A stretch of DNA of 64,000 nt. It comes from Pictodentalium vernedei (lineage: Eukaryota; Mollusca; Scaphopoda; Dentaliida; Dentaliidae). The notes beneath the pieces were generated by a model, which saw only the letters and a list, made by a program, of their open reading frames with translations, ran no database searches and had not been told where the DNA came from. This document shows positions 44,291 to 57,100 of the stretch, one piece after another (within the stretch, counting starts at the first letter, position 1; each line of letters begins with the position of its first letter). The DNA is taken from assembly GCA_031216915.1 (NCBI GenBank), contig CM062295.1, forward strand, positions 183,534,927-183,598,926. The letters run 5' to 3'. Made by a program: the position numbers and the translations under genes.

Positions 44291-45100
44291 CCACTAGACC
44301 ATTGCACACTGTCAAAAAACTGATGACTGGAATCTAGTGTTTTAGATGAAGTTCTCATGAGGACTTGGCTTACTTTCCTTTCGGCAGCAGCATGAAAGTG
44401 TGGAACATGCTGACTATAGTACGACAAAGTGCTGTGGTTGGTTCCAGATGAACACTGACAAGGGCCACTGTGTGTACTTCGAAGGACACAATCATGTTCT
44501 AGCAGAATTTAGAATGTTGATTTCTGATCCTCTGCTGGGAAATAAACTCATGGCAATCCTGCCAGGCACTCCGGAGCCCCAACACCTAAACCACTACACC
44601 ATTACACTCTGTCAAAAAATGATGGCTGGAATCAAGCTTATTAAATGAAGTTCTCATGAATACTTGGTTCCCTTTCCCCCATTTGGAACACACTGGCTGC
44701 AATACGACGAAGTGCTGTGATCGGTCTCAGGCGAAGACTGGCATGGGCTTGTGTATTTTGAAGGACACAATCATGTTTAGAAGAATTCAGATTGTTGGTT
44801 TCTGATCCCTTGCCAGGAATGGAACTCACGGCAATCCTGCCTGGCTATCAGAGGAGTCCAACACCTAAACCACTAGACCATTGCACACATCAAAAGATGA
44901 TGGCTGGATCCAGCTTATTAGATGAAGTTCTCATGATTACTTGGTTCACTTTCCTTTTGGCAGCAGCATTAGTGTGGAACACGCTGGCTACAGAACAGCA
45001 GAAGTCATGTGTGTGTTTTAGAGGAGTTTATAATATTGGTTTGTTTCAGATCCCCCTTCCGGAAATTAAACTCACAACAATCCTGCCTGGAAAAGTATTT
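44291..45100 (-). mobile_element. Trimer of a second tRNA-derived SINE family
   Basis: Three units of about 280-300 bp. CCACTAGACCATTGCACAC-type sequence recurs at 44291, 44591 and 44870. On the minus strand the unit heads read GGTSTAGTGGTTTAGGTGTT (A-box-like), then GAGTTCCATTCC (B-box-like), followed by CAGAAACCAACAATCTGAAT and GATTGTGTCCTTC. The first unit lacks the tRNA head. This family is unlike the SINEs at 19.9-33.8 kb. Confidence 0.65.
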
Positions 45101-45129
45101 GGTAAGACCAGTTTCCACATTCAAATTAA

Positions 45130-45648
45130 TGACCGAGTGTGAATTTGATTTAATGATGGCAGACATCAGCATCAAGGAAGTAACTGGATTGGACATGATA
45201 AAGAAATGTAAATGTATAATGGATGTTGACAAGGGAAAGCTGAAGATATAAGATAACGAATATTCCATAAAATTTGAATGATTGCCTGCATGTTTCAAAA
45301 ATTACAATAGCTGAGTCAGTGAATATACCTCCCTGAAGTGAAATTACTGTTGAGGGTTGTGTTTGTGTTCCAAAAGGAATGAAGCTACTACTTGACATGG
45401 GCACAGTAAAGCCTTATAAGAGTGAGCCCACTTCTAACAAATGGTTGGCTGCTTGGTCAGTGGTTCAAGTTGAAGATCTACAAATACAGGTTATAAACCC
45501 TACAGCTGAGATGTTTCAACACAGTGTATTGTTAGTACAGCTTAGCATGGTCAATGAAGTTTTCACTACTGAGAGTCACTCAGTACAGAGAGGCACCTCA
45601 CTGTTCCCATCATTTAACAGACATGCTTGGACAATCAGGCAGATTTAA
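45130..45648 (+). pseudogene. Ty3/gypsy-like pol remnant (end of protease to pre-RT linker)
   Basis: A frame ending at 45251 contains ADISIKEVTGLDMIKKCKCI followed by a DVDKGKLKI-type end, typical of the C-terminal part of a retropepsin. The +1-related frame from about 45320 to 45646 contains SEITVEGCVCVP, AAWSVVQVE and QVINPTAEMFQHSVL, matching the usual linker between protease and reverse transcriptase (PPRSE, VARS, VxNPS). Stops at 45252 and about 45335 and a frame change separate the parts. No reverse transcriptase, integrase or gag follows. It lies between the direct repeats 43953-44290 and 45828-46410. Assignment is by motif recall, moderately sure. Confidence 0.55.
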
Positions 45649-45827
45649 ATGAAGGATAGAAATCAAAAGTCTGACAATTTTAATATCCAGGAATAATTTC
45701 AATGGTCAGAAAATCAGTATCAGGTGTTTCTTTCTATGACTGTGATCAATGTGCTGCATATATAAAATGCAAGTTAAACAAATAGACACGGTCATTTTCC
45801 CAGATGACAGTCTCTATATATCTTTTC

Positions 45828-46410
45828 TACCTTTGAATGCCATGCAAAGTTTCCACCACACTGCAAACATTTAGTCTACTATCATAGCAGCAGTTTCGGT
45901 TGCCGTATTTTTAGCCAAAACCTGATGAGAAATCTCCACTAAGGTAATTTGATTATAGTTGCAAAATTTTACTTTAACTGCATGTTATGGCAACCTATTT
46001 TGAGGGCATAGAGTTTGTCAAAGTTGAAAATAGACCCTGATTCAAGCCTGATTATGAACAACCTGTCATTTGCAAAATGAAGTCTCCAGAGGGTGAATTT
46101 GCTGATGCTATCCCAGACAGTCGGGAAATTTATCCTCTAGGTACATCTTTGTGTTTTGGCTTGAGATCTTGCTTGATTCAGACTGAGGTTCACAGAGGGT
46201 TGTTAATCTGGTGATGGTACCCTGCTGTGCAGGGTAGCATCACCAAATTCACCCTCTGGGGGCCTCATTTTTAAGATGACAGTCTTCTTATTTTCAGGCT
46301 TGCCCTGATGGGTAAGTGACTTAAACAAAACTTTTGGAATGATGTCTTTACAAAAGATTGTTCAAGTCTATATAATTTGTTATCAAAATAATTTTTGATT
46401 ACTTTTACTT
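45828..46410 (+). repeat. Direct repeat (second copy), interrupted by a foldback
   Basis: Matches 43953-44290 (CAAACATTTAGTCTACTATC, TGATGAGAAATCTCCACTAA, AAACAAAACTTTTGGAAT-type motifs) once 46043-46302 is removed. Similarity ends at GATTACTTTTAC. Confidence 0.75.
46043..46302. mobile_element. Foldback MITE with 8-bp target duplication
   Basis: Inverted arms of about 80 bp: CAAGCCTGATTATGAAC, CCAGAGGGTGAATTTG and TGATGCTA-type blocks on the left pair with TAGCATCACCAAATTC, CACCCTCTGG and TTTTCAGGCTTG on the right. Flanks are CCCTGATT (46035-46042) and CCCTGATG (46303-46310). The first direct repeat shows the empty site GCCCTTATGGG near 44172. Superfamily uncertain; 8-bp duplication fits hAT or P-like. 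Confidence 0.85.
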
Positions 46411-46452
46411 TGTCATGCGCACATTCAGTGGCACAATTGGTATGTGTTTGTG

Positions 46453-46489
46453 GGGAGGGGTGGGTGGGTGGGTGGGTGGTGTGGGGGTA
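46453..46489. repeat. GGTG-rich microsatellite
   Basis: GGGTGGGTGGGTGGGTGG-type run. It is G-quadruplex-compatible by composition. Confidence 0.85.
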
Positions 46490-47159
46490 AACATCTCTTT
46501 TCCCCCACCAAAACCTTTGTTACAAATTTATCGTTCCTTCAGAGTTCCCACTAAAACGATAATCCAGCCGAGGAGAAAAGATCATGTCCTTTTGACATTT
46601 ATTTTTCAGAAAATTTATAAGTCAATAAGGGGAACACCCTTCCAAAATATATGCAATAGGTCTATTGTTTTTGATAGAAATTAGCAATGTAAAACATTGC
46701 TACAAGCAGTGTTTTGATTTAAACGAGTGCTTGGATGCCATGAGACATGCAGATTTCAGAACTGCTGAGAGATTGATGGTAGCCCTCAAAAATTGCCAAA
46801 TCAGCAAGCTATTTTTGAGCTCAGTGCAATGCAGTATCAGGTTTGGTTCAAATATTTTTCAAGACCCATAAAGAAACAATCATGAACCATGTATATTCCC
46901 AATCCTCCTGTGGTCATGTGGGTCGTTGTTGGGGGTGGGGGTGCATTTCCCCCAATTTATCTGGTGTTCCATTGACAATTACCTGATTTATCCAGAAGCA
47001 GACTGGGCTAGACCTGGCTAGGAAATTTTACAAAAGGGCCCCCTTGTTAGAAGCACTGATAACACGAGGCGACCATTGTTGGACTTAATGTGAGAAAGTT
47101 TTAATTTTCGGGACCGAAAACATTCCCAATTCTCACATGTGAGTCATTTGGCGATGTCC
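46490..47159. other. No recognisable feature
   Basis: Unique-looking sequence. The 68- and 89-aa frames around 46415-46871 lack recognisable motifs, and the first begins inside the GGTG run. Confidence 0.4.
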
Positions 47160-47830
47160 TAAGTTATGTGTGTTATAATGAGATAATCTCAATGGTATTG
47201 CCCCCACGAGGTCAATCATGGTTCAGCCCCGTGGGAGAAACTTTGAATTTCCAGATGAAAAGATGCCAAATCCTCACAACCGAGCATTTGTTGACGCTCA
47301 GGGTAGTGCATAATAATGAAAGAATTGCACTGATGCAGAACCCATGAGGCTGACCATGGTTCTTCCCCAGGGGAAAATTTTGATTTTCCCAGCAGAAAAG
47401 ATACAAAACCTTTGCAACTGAGTAATTTGTTAATGCTCAGCATAGTGAATAACAATGAAAGAATTGTAGTGATACAGAACCCATGAGGCTGACCATGATT
47501 CTGGTTTTCAGGCCTGAAAAGAGGCAAACTCCTCCGTGGTATTTATCGATCACCTAAGTAGTATGTAATTTTTCAGACTGAACAGACACCCAATGCTTGT
47601 ATCATAGACATTTGGTGATGCCTTGAGATCTGTGCAATAAAGAAATGATTTCACTGGCACAACAACCATAAGGCCGAGTATCGTTAAGCTCTGTGTCAGA
47701 AATTTTCATTTTCTGGATTAAAAAGATGCAAAATCTTCGTAACTGAGGCATTGTGTATGCTATGGCAGTACATAATAATGAATGAATTGCACTAATTACT
47801 ATTTGGTCAGCCTCTGGGAGGAAATTCTGA
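47160..47830. repeat. Diverged minisatellite, about 135-bp unit
   Basis: About five units. GAGGCTGACCATGGTTC-type sequence recurs at about 47205, 47345, 47480 and 47665. Each is preceded by AATGAAAGAATTGYA and followed by TTTTCAGGCCTGAAAAGA-type text. Reads as recurring 64-103-aa minus-strand frames that are products of the repeat. Confidence 0.7.
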
Positions 47831-50800
47831 TATTCAGGCCTGTTCAATTTGCATTTATTGTGACATTTATTTACATTATTGCTGGACTAATGTGGACAAG
47901 AATTCAGTGTTGATTCCACCTGACAAAAGAATCCCATCATTCTCTAATCAGGTAGTCCTAATAACATATAGGGATTATCAGATCATATTCTATTTGACAC
48001 ATGACTGCACTGTGCAGTTTGATTGGTCCATTCCCACTACTACAGCCAATTGCAACCCTTCAGTAGGAATAATATATGCAATTTATCAATGAAAATTCTG
48101 AAACATTTTGGTGCAGAAACTTCCAAATGTTGAAATTTATTTAGTTAAATACCAACTTTAAAATATTTATTTCACCAAAAATTCTTTTCACAACCTACCT
48201 TATCACATGTGTCAAGATCGATTCAAAATGGATGTGTGCATATGTAAATATATGTATATTTTTTTGGTCTGTTAATAGCCAGGCAAGCTATTAAACAAAC
48301 CTTGCATTTGGGCAATCGCCAACTCATCCATGCCACGACAGGTGGGTCTGTGAAACAGGTGGCTACCCTGAACCCTGCAGAGATGCAAATTAGGCATAGT
48401 GAACCAACTGTATTAACATTGCTGAAAACACGAATTAAGCAACCTGATGTTGTCTTGCCATAGTAAATTCAATAGAACTCAAAGAGCTCATTAATAACTA
48501 TTCTGTTCTAAGGGACTGCTCAACTGACTCTGGAGATTTTCTTTTCTTTATGGTATTTAAGGATTATGAAAACATTGGATAGTAGGTACCTGCTTGAAGG
48601 AAAACTTGGAACACAGGCCTGGCTTTTTGAAAAAATTTTCAGGAGCTAAGAACCCTCCTACGGCCATTTGCTGAAGGCAATAGCTGCCAGGGCTCAGGTA
48701 AGAAATTTGTACAAAGTTGATACAAATTTTAGTGAGGAACTGATTTTCAAAACTTGCTATGAACCGATTACGAATTATTTCACCAAACATTCTGCTGATT
48801 CCTCTGCCGGATCCGATGGTTCGAATAGGACACAGAAAAATTCTGTTGGCGCCTATTATACCACTATATTTCATTGATAAATCACCAATTACGAATGTTT
48901 AATAGCACAATAAGTTTTCAGAGTATGCATGTTTGGTGCTGGGCGATATTAGCCAAAATAATATTTGCATTTTTCAGGGAAGAAGATCGTGATTAATGAT
49001 ATAATCACAATTTTGTTCTATTGTGAGGGTTGGGCTTATTCTGGTAAATATAGTTTTAATGTATGAATACAATGCACTCAGCTCTATTAACCAGAAATAC
49101 ATTGAGCATATATATTTTGTGTCTCAATTTAATAATAACTTCGATGTAAAATGTGTTTTGTGAACTTGTGTTCATGCATGGTCTTCAGGTAGGCATGGGA
49201 CGTTTAACTTTTTAACTTTCCACCTTCCTTGATGTGTTTCTCCAATATTTACTTTGCAGTCAACAATGGAGAGACACATCAAGGGATATAACTGAAATGA
49301 ACAATAAATTTGGTCATGACAATCATGCGACACACATGCAGCATGACAATCATCTGCCGTTGAAAAAAAGATTGTATTCAAGCTTTTTTCTCCACTTTAT
49401 TCTCCCATTGTGCCGTTATGTCTGCATAATGAAAAACAGCAGACTACCAGTTGAACACACTGTATTTATTCTTTAATGTTATGTACTCAATGCAACATAG
49501 CATCATGGTTGAAGACCAGAGGACTTCGATCAGACAGAAAATGGTGCTGATCCCACACATTCTAAAGTACATTGAGCTTTGGTGTTTAATGTTTTCCCGA
49601 TGGTGGAACACCTTCCTACATGAGTTTAATCCTAATTTCACCATTTCAGACTGATTTATGTTGCTATCATACTACTATCGTAAGGTCAACAGGAAGGTGG
49701 TGGAGTGACTGTGTGTCAAGACTGTCTCATCAGAATATATGCGCGAGTGATATTTTTGCCAGCATAGAGTAAATTTTGCACAGGAGATAAAATCACCCAC
49801 TTCATATTTCCAGGCCTGTAAATGCCAGCCAGGGGCTGTTTTAGCAGTAGGTGTCAGAATGAGTTGTTGGGTTAAGTAAACCCTAAAGTAGTTTTATATG
49901 ACGAGAGACTGTTGGGGCAACAGAATAAGTTATTAGATTAAGTGAAGCAAATGGTGGGAAGGCTTTGAGAGCCATAGATGCAGTTTGTTGGGTCCATATA
50001 ATGCAGCAGTAAAGTTAGCTGGAGGGAGCTATCAAGATCTTGTAGGTTTGACCCAAACTAGGAGCTTGGAGTGGCCTGAATGGAAGCCAGGTAAATATCA
50101 TGCATGAACATGGTATGTTTCAATGGTTGACGGAGAATGATTGATTTTGAATTAATACTCTGAAGTGTACCCAAAAATGCATGGTAGGGTGACAATATAG
50201 TGTTAATAGTGCTACAGAAAATAAAGTACATGTCAGAGGAGTTGGCGGACAGTGATAGTTAGTGAAATAGAAGAACAATTAACATCAAAAGTGGAAGCTG
50301 CTATGGCAGTCGTCTACCTTGCTACTTTGAAGGAAGGAATACACAACACGTGGAGCAGAGCTACGACACAAGACAATATCAACTAGAGAATGCTGGGGAC
50401 CCAAAAGAGAATTTGAACATTCAGGCGTGGGATAAATTAATGGTGATTTGTGTTGTGTATAATTATATTTTCATGGACCATTCTGGTTTCACGTATGTGA
50501 GTAAATCCTGTTTTATTTTCATTAAATTATATTCAGATGATACTTTTTAATTATCTCTTTAAATATCAAGTTAGTGACACCTCCAGAGGACGTATTTATC
50601 CCAACAACACAATGAGGTGGTGAAAGGTATGTTCACTCAACAGCCGGGTGGTATTCTTTGAGTACAGTCGAGCTTTAAGGTAACCATAAATCTCTAATCT
50701 CCACCCCAACATGTTGATAACATGAACATACAACTAATTCTTTATCAACAGTTTACATTTAAATGATGGGAATCCACTTGGAATATTACTAGAATGGATA

Positions 50801-51428
50801 CACATCAAAAAAAAGAGGCCTGTTAATAATCCATGATCGAAGCTGGTATCAGCAAAGGAAACACAACTCAGAAATTTTCTGTTATTCAGCAATTTATTTC
50901 CACTTGTCCTGTACCAAATTTGAACACCTGTATTCTTTGAGCATCTTCAGTTTATTTCATAGTGGGCCAGTTCCTTTGTGTTAATAAGACCTAACCAGGC
51001 TTTGCATTTTGTCAGGGCTGATTGGCCCAGGCCCCGAGAGCCAGGTTATCAGGGCTTTATATTCAGCCCCGACGATTTTAGTCTTAATTTTTTTAGGGCT
51101 GCCGTGACTATTCGTTTAATCAACTAACCATTGGAAGGTTATAGTCGACTATTATTTTTAACCACTGAATGAAATGAAATGGTCATTGTCATACCTAAAC
51201 TCCACTCTGGATCAAGCTATTGTGAACAAAGTTGATAACCCATGTTAACTGTTGCCATTTTAATTTTTAAATCCAATAAATTTAATATCGAATTGGAATT
51301 TATTGACACAAAATTACTGAAGGAATTTCCATACTTTAAAGTGTTAGCATCATGTGACACAAAGTTGATTATGTCAATGAGGAATTCCCGGTAAACCCAA
51401 ATTTTTAGATGATCCGATTGGCTTTAAT
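47831..51428. other. Longest apparently unique stretch; no supportable gene
   Basis: About 3.6 kb with the least repeat content in the window. Isolated sequences resemble splice sites, for example TTTTCAG|GAGCTAAG at about 48643 and CTCAG|GTAAGAA at about 48695, which bound a short open stretch. Without a conserved protein or linked exons I do not call a gene. If a host transcription unit crosses the window, this is one place to look. Confidence 0.35.
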
Positions 51429-51854
51429 GGTTACAATACAGTGTTTTTTTTCCATGACGATAGTGCTAATCTCTCCTGCTCTCCCCATCTCATCAAACTG
51501 ATTGGGGCAAAAACAACCATCCATCCATTTCGTTTATCATCTCATGAAAAAAAATACACTGACAAAAAATATAGGTCGCCATGTGAATTTTGCCTTCAAA
51601 TTTGGAGCTTTCTGTACTCCCGTCCAGTTTCGCACTGAATGAAATATTAATCTTCTCTCACACATTTCAGAAGACAATAGTCACCAATATTTTATATCTT
51701 TTACAAAACGTGCACTTTAAAATTTTATTCACACTTACAAGCTCAGTTCATTTTCCACCAACTGGATAATTCCAGGAACTTTTATCCATCCATTAAAGGT
51801 TGGGGTGCAAACTGCTAGAGGCGCTGTTTGCACGAAAACACTGTATTGTAACCT
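51429..51854. mobile_element. TTACAATACAGTG MITE (family L), complete copy
   Basis: Inverted ends GGTTACAATACAGTGTTTT (51429) and AAAACACTGTATTGTAACC (ending about 51854). The interior (CATCCATTTCGTTTATCATC, TAGGTCGCCATGTGAATTTT, GAAGACAATAGTCACCAATA) is shared with 58441-58826. Non-coding; the 65-aa frame is not kept in the other copy. Confidence 0.75.
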
Positions 51855-51905
51855 AAACTTTCTACAAAGTCGATAAAAATATATGTAATTATGGGTTTAT
51901 AAAGA

Positions 51906-53398
51906 AACAAGGTGAAAACAAAGGTACCCAAGAAGTTTCGTGAAGATCAGTTCACAAATATGAGCTGTGTAGAAGTTGTGACAAAAAACTGATTGAACCT
52001 AATTTCGGTACAAAATGGCCACTGGCAGCCATCTTGATTTTTGGACCGCACCCAGAAACACTTGTTCTTGTCCCAAGGTGATAACAAAGGTACCCAAGAA
52101 GTTTTGTGAAGATCGGTTCATAAATACAGCCTCTAGCCCGAGCCGTATTGACATGTGCACTTACAGTGTATAAGTAGCACTGAATAAATCAAAGTTCATC
52201 TAATTTGCATAATTTCTGCACGAGAAAAAAACCCGTACTATATGTGATGTATTCCATGTTACTAAACATTCATACAAAAATTTATTCAAATCAGAACTTT
52301 CATACAGAAGTTCTGTACAAAAGACTGATTGCACTAATTTTGGTACAAAATGGCTGCTGGTGGCCATCTTGAATATTGGACCACACCCAAAAACACTCGT
52401 TCTCATCCCACGGTGATAACAAAGGTACCCAAGAAGTTTCGTAAAGATCGGTTCATAAATACGGCCTCTAGCCTGAGCCGTATAGAAGTTGTGTACAAAA
52501 AACAGATTAGACCTAATTTCGGTACAAAATGGCCACTGGCAGCCATCTTGAATTTTGGACCGCACCCAGAAACACTTGTTCTCGTCCCAAGGTGATAACA
52601 AAGGTACCCAAGACGTTTCGTGAAGATCGGTTCATAAATACAGACTCTAGCCTGAGCCGTATTGACATGTGTACTCACTGTGTGTAAGTAGCACTGAAAA
52701 AATCAAAGTTCATCTAATTTGCATAATTTTTGCACGAGAAAAAAACCCGTATTATATGTGATGTATCCCATGGTACTAAACATTCACACAAAAAATTATT
52801 CAAATCAGCGCTTTCATATGGAAGTTCTGTGCAAAAATCTGATTGCACCAAATTTTGTACAAAATGGCTGCCATCGGCCATCTTGAATTTCGGACCGGAC
52901 CCCAAAACACTCGTTCTCGTCCCACGGTGATAACAAAGGTACGCAAGGAGTTTCGTAAAGATCGGTTCATCAATACGGCCTCTAGCCCGAGCCGTATTGG
53001 CATTTACATTTACAGTGCTGAAAGTAACACCAAAAAACATCAAAGTTAGTCTAATTTGCATAATTTACACACGAGAAAAAAACCCGTATCATATGTGATG
53101 TATCCCATGGTACTAAACATTCATACAAAAAATTATTCAAATCAGAGCTTTCATATGGAAGTTCTGTACAAAAAACAGATTTCTGCATCGTCGGTACAAA
53201 ATGGTGGCTGGCAGCCATCTTGAATTTCGGACCGCACCCAAAAACACTCGTTCTCGTCCCACAGTCATAACAAAGGTACCCAAGAAGTTTCGTAAAGATC
53301 GGTTCATAAATACGGCCTCTAGCCCAAGCCATATCCAATTGTTGACGGACAGACGGGCCATGGCATAAGCTCAAATTTGGCTTCGCCAAAGTTGAGCT
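51906..53398 (-). mobile_element. Satellite-cored family C element, copy C3 (3' truncated)
   Basis: On the minus strand it starts AGCTCAACTTTGGCGAAGCC at 53398. It has four to five monomers of about 335-345 bp (full and short), and similarity stops near 51906 before the 3' hairpin. Frames of 112-133 aa repeat with the monomer. Confidence 0.78.
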
Positions 53399-54133
53399 AA
53401 AAATACTAATATATTAAATATCTTTTTTTTCAAATTTCAATGCCCTTTGCCTGATCTATCAGCATTACAATTAACCCACCCTGATTGGCTGAGTGAAAAA
53501 AAATATCATGTGTCACTTTTTACATTTTTCCCATAAACTGATTCCAAACAACAAGTTTAATGAATTTCTTGTCCTCAAATGTCATCATTTTGCATTAGTA
53601 TACCAACAGAGTAGCTGTATAAACTATCAAAGTCAAAAAGTTATTCTCAGAGTAATGAAAGCCAAAAACATTGACCCTTCCTTTATTCTCAAAATAAAAA
53701 TGAAAAAAAATGTACTTTTGTTTCATAAAGAAGGTGTTTGGATAAAGTACAATTTACAGTAGAAGTACACCATATGACAGAAGCACACTCCAACATGAGA
53801 TAATCATATGACCTGAATGAAGAAAGAAACAAATGAACAAGCAGTGCTGTCTATATGACCCCTACCCCTGCAACCAGTTTAGCAGAAAAGCCTACATCCA
53901 ACCTTTTTGAGTCCATACACTTCAATTCTAGTGTCAAAATCCCCCAAATGTTTTCCACATATACAGTGCACAGAGTTAACAAGATACTTGAAAAATTAAT
54001 AGATCATACATTTGGGTGATACAGACACTGCCAAAATGATATGAAAGTGGAAATTTCCCCTGGTTTTGTACTGAGACCAGATAAAGAACTGGTAAGCTCT
54101 CTGCACTTAGGCTGAGCCTGAATGTTATAAAAA
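53399..54133. other. No recognisable feature
   Basis: AT-rich spacer between C3 and C4, with no convincing gene or repeat. The 89-aa frame at 53493-53762 is low complexity. Confidence 0.4.
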
Positions 54134-57100
54134 AATGAAAGTGTCAATGACACTGTAGCTCAACTTGTCAAGACATATACATGTATAGTATGTAACACAG
54201 CAATGACAAACATCTAGATAATGACCTGATAACAAAGGTACATATAAAGTATTGTAATGGTCTGTACATAAATACTGGCCGCAGCCTGTAACAAATGTAT
54301 AGGTAAAGTATTGTAAAGGTGGGTGACAGTCAGATGCTAAACTAGACAAGAGGCCCCAGGGGGCCTGAGGGCGCTCACCTGACATGGTAGCCTAAATATC
54401 AACCCAGAGAATTGATTTCCACAAGTTGCATCTGCTCCTCCTAAGAAAAGCTGAAACCAAATATCCAAATATTCTGACCAGTGGATCTAAAAAAAGATTT
54501 TTAAAGAATATTCCTCATACTGAACTAAGTCATAATTCGGGCTCCCACAGGGAGCCCATATATGAACCCAGGGACTTGGCTTTAACAAACCTGAATCTCA
54601 CACCCCTAAGGATTCTGCACACCAAATATCAAAACATTCCGACTGCTGGATCTGAAGAAGAAGATTTTTAAAGAAAATTCCTCATTTTGAACCAAGTTAC
54701 AATTCGAGCTCCCACAATCAGCCCAAATATGGAACTAGGGACATGGCTTGAACAAACTTGAATCTTACCCCCCTAAGGATGCTGCATAAAAAATATCAAA
54801 AGCATTCATCTGCTGGATCTAAAGATTTTTAAAGAAAATTCCTCATTTTGAACTAAGTTGTCATTCAGGCTCCCATAGTGAGCCCAAATATGAACCACTT
54901 GGCTTGAACAAACTTGAATCTCAGCCCCCAAGGTTGCTCCATGCCAAATATCAAAACATTCCAACTGCTGAATCTGAAGAAGAAGATTTTTAAAGAAAAA
55001 TTCCTCATATTGACTAAGTTATAATTTGGGCTCCCACAGGGAGCCCACATATGGACCCATGGACTTGGCTTTAACACACTTGAATCCCCCCCTCCCCCCA
55101 AGGATGCTACTCACCACATATCAAACCATTCGGACTGCTGGATCTGAAGAAGAAGATTTTTTAAGAAAATTCCTCATTTCGAACAAAGTTACAATTCAAG
55201 CTCCCACAGTGAGCCCAAATATGGACCTAGGGACAGGGCTTGAACAAACTTGAATCTCACCCCCCTAAGGATGCTGCATACCAAATATCACAAGATTCTG
55301 CCTGCTGGATCTTGAGAAGGAGATTTTCAAAGAAATTTGCCTGAAATGCACTAAGTTCGAATTTGGGCTTCTATCGTGAGCCCAAATATGAATCCAGGTG
55401 GCTGATTTGAACAAACTGGAATCAGATCCACCCCACAATGTTGCATACCAAATATCAAAAGATTCTGCCTGCAGGATCTGGAGAAGAAGATTTTTGAAGA
55501 AATTTGCCTGAAATGCACTAAGTTCAAATTCGAGCTTCTATAGTGAGCCCAAATATGAATCTAGGGAGCCGATTTGAACAAAATAGAATCAGATCCACCC
55601 CACAATGTTGCATACCAAATATCAAAAGATTCTGCCTGCTGGATCTGGAGAAGAAGATTTTTTAAGAAATTTGCCTGAAAAGCACTAAGTTCAAATTTGG
55701 GCTCCTATACTGAGCCCAAATATAAACCCAGGGAGCCAATTTGAACAAACTTGAATCAGATCCACCCCACAATGTTGCATACCCAATATCAAAAGATTCT
55801 GCCTGCTGGATCTTGAGAAGAAGATTTTCAAAGAAATTTGCCTGAAATGCACTAAGTTCAAATTTGGGCTCCTATACTGAGCCCAAATATAAACCCAAGG
55901 GGCCGATTTGAACAAACTTGAATCAGATCCACCCCACAATGTTGCATACCAAATATCAAAAGATTCTGCCTGCTGGATCTGGAGAAGAAGATTTTCAAAG
56001 AAATTTACCTGAAATGCAGTAAGTTCAAATTTGGGCTCCTATACTGAGCCCAAATATAAACCCAGGGGGCCAATTTGAACAAACTTGAATCAGATCCACC
56101 CCACAATGTTGCATACCAAATATCAAAAGATTCTGCCTGCTGCATCTGGAGAAGAAGATTTTTTAAGAAATTTGCCTGAAATGCACTAAGTTCGAAATCG
56201 GGCTCCTATACTGAGCCCAAATATGAACCCAGGGGGCCGATTTGAACAAACTTGAATCAGATCCACCCTCCAATGTTGCATACCAAATATCAAAAGATTC
56301 TGCCTGCTGGATCTGGAGAAGAAGATTTTTTAATGTTTTTCCCATTGCCTACAGTGTTAAAAAGTGCTGACTCAGCATTTTTTCAAAGTCCCGAAACTGT
56401 ACCCTATGATAAAACCGATGGCAATTTTTTTTTACCAGTTCTTTCTGTTGGTCCTAAGGAAGCTTCACACCAAATAAAAATTCTCGGTGCCGTGCAGTTT
56501 TGGAGATATGGGCGTTTTAATTTTTTTCTATTTTTAGCTCCTGCGGTTCCCACGGGGCTACAGGAAAAAAAATTTCTGCATAAATTAGGTACTTATGACC
56601 CAATAAGCCCTCACATAAAATTTGGTTCAAATTGGCCTCTCGGTTTAAAAAATAGAAATTTGGGGTGGGGCCAAAATTTTTGCTCCTCCCATAACATCGC
56701 CAAGTATAGACCTACAAACTTCTCTTGAACAAACTTGAGTCTACACCTCAAAAGGAAGCTGCATACCAAATATCAAGTCTCTGCTATTGCTGGTTCTTGA
56801 GAAGAAGATTTTTTAAGAATTGGAGTATTTTTGCCCCACCCCTCTGCGCAATATGAGCCGAAACCTAATTTGCCCAAAAATCAAAATGCCGCTATATAAC
56901 CCCTACTCACATGAAATTTCATTAACATGCGGCCAGTGGTTTGGAAGAAAAAGACCCAAACACCACCTTCACGCCGGATGACGGATGACGGACGACGGAC
57001 GAAAAGTGATCAGAAAAGCTCACCCTGACTTTCAGTCAGGTGAGCTAAAAAGAAATCTTTGAGTCCCAGAGTGGGTCTGACTGAACCCCAAAATATTTGT

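Noticed and set aside
45379-45648. 89-aa frame considered as a small host gene
   Set aside because: Its VxNPT and linker-like motifs and the upstream protease-like end fit a Ty3/gypsy pol remnant better, and in-frame stops precede it.
43953-46410. Direct repeats called outright as LTRs of a retrotransposon
   Set aside because: No TG...CA termini, primer-binding site or polypurine tract could be identified, so they are only described as direct repeats.
48645-48695. Short stretch with splice-like borders as an exon
   Set aside because: One frame is open, but the 3' splice site lacks a good pyrimidine tract and similar chance pairs occur nearby; mentioned only as a place to look.
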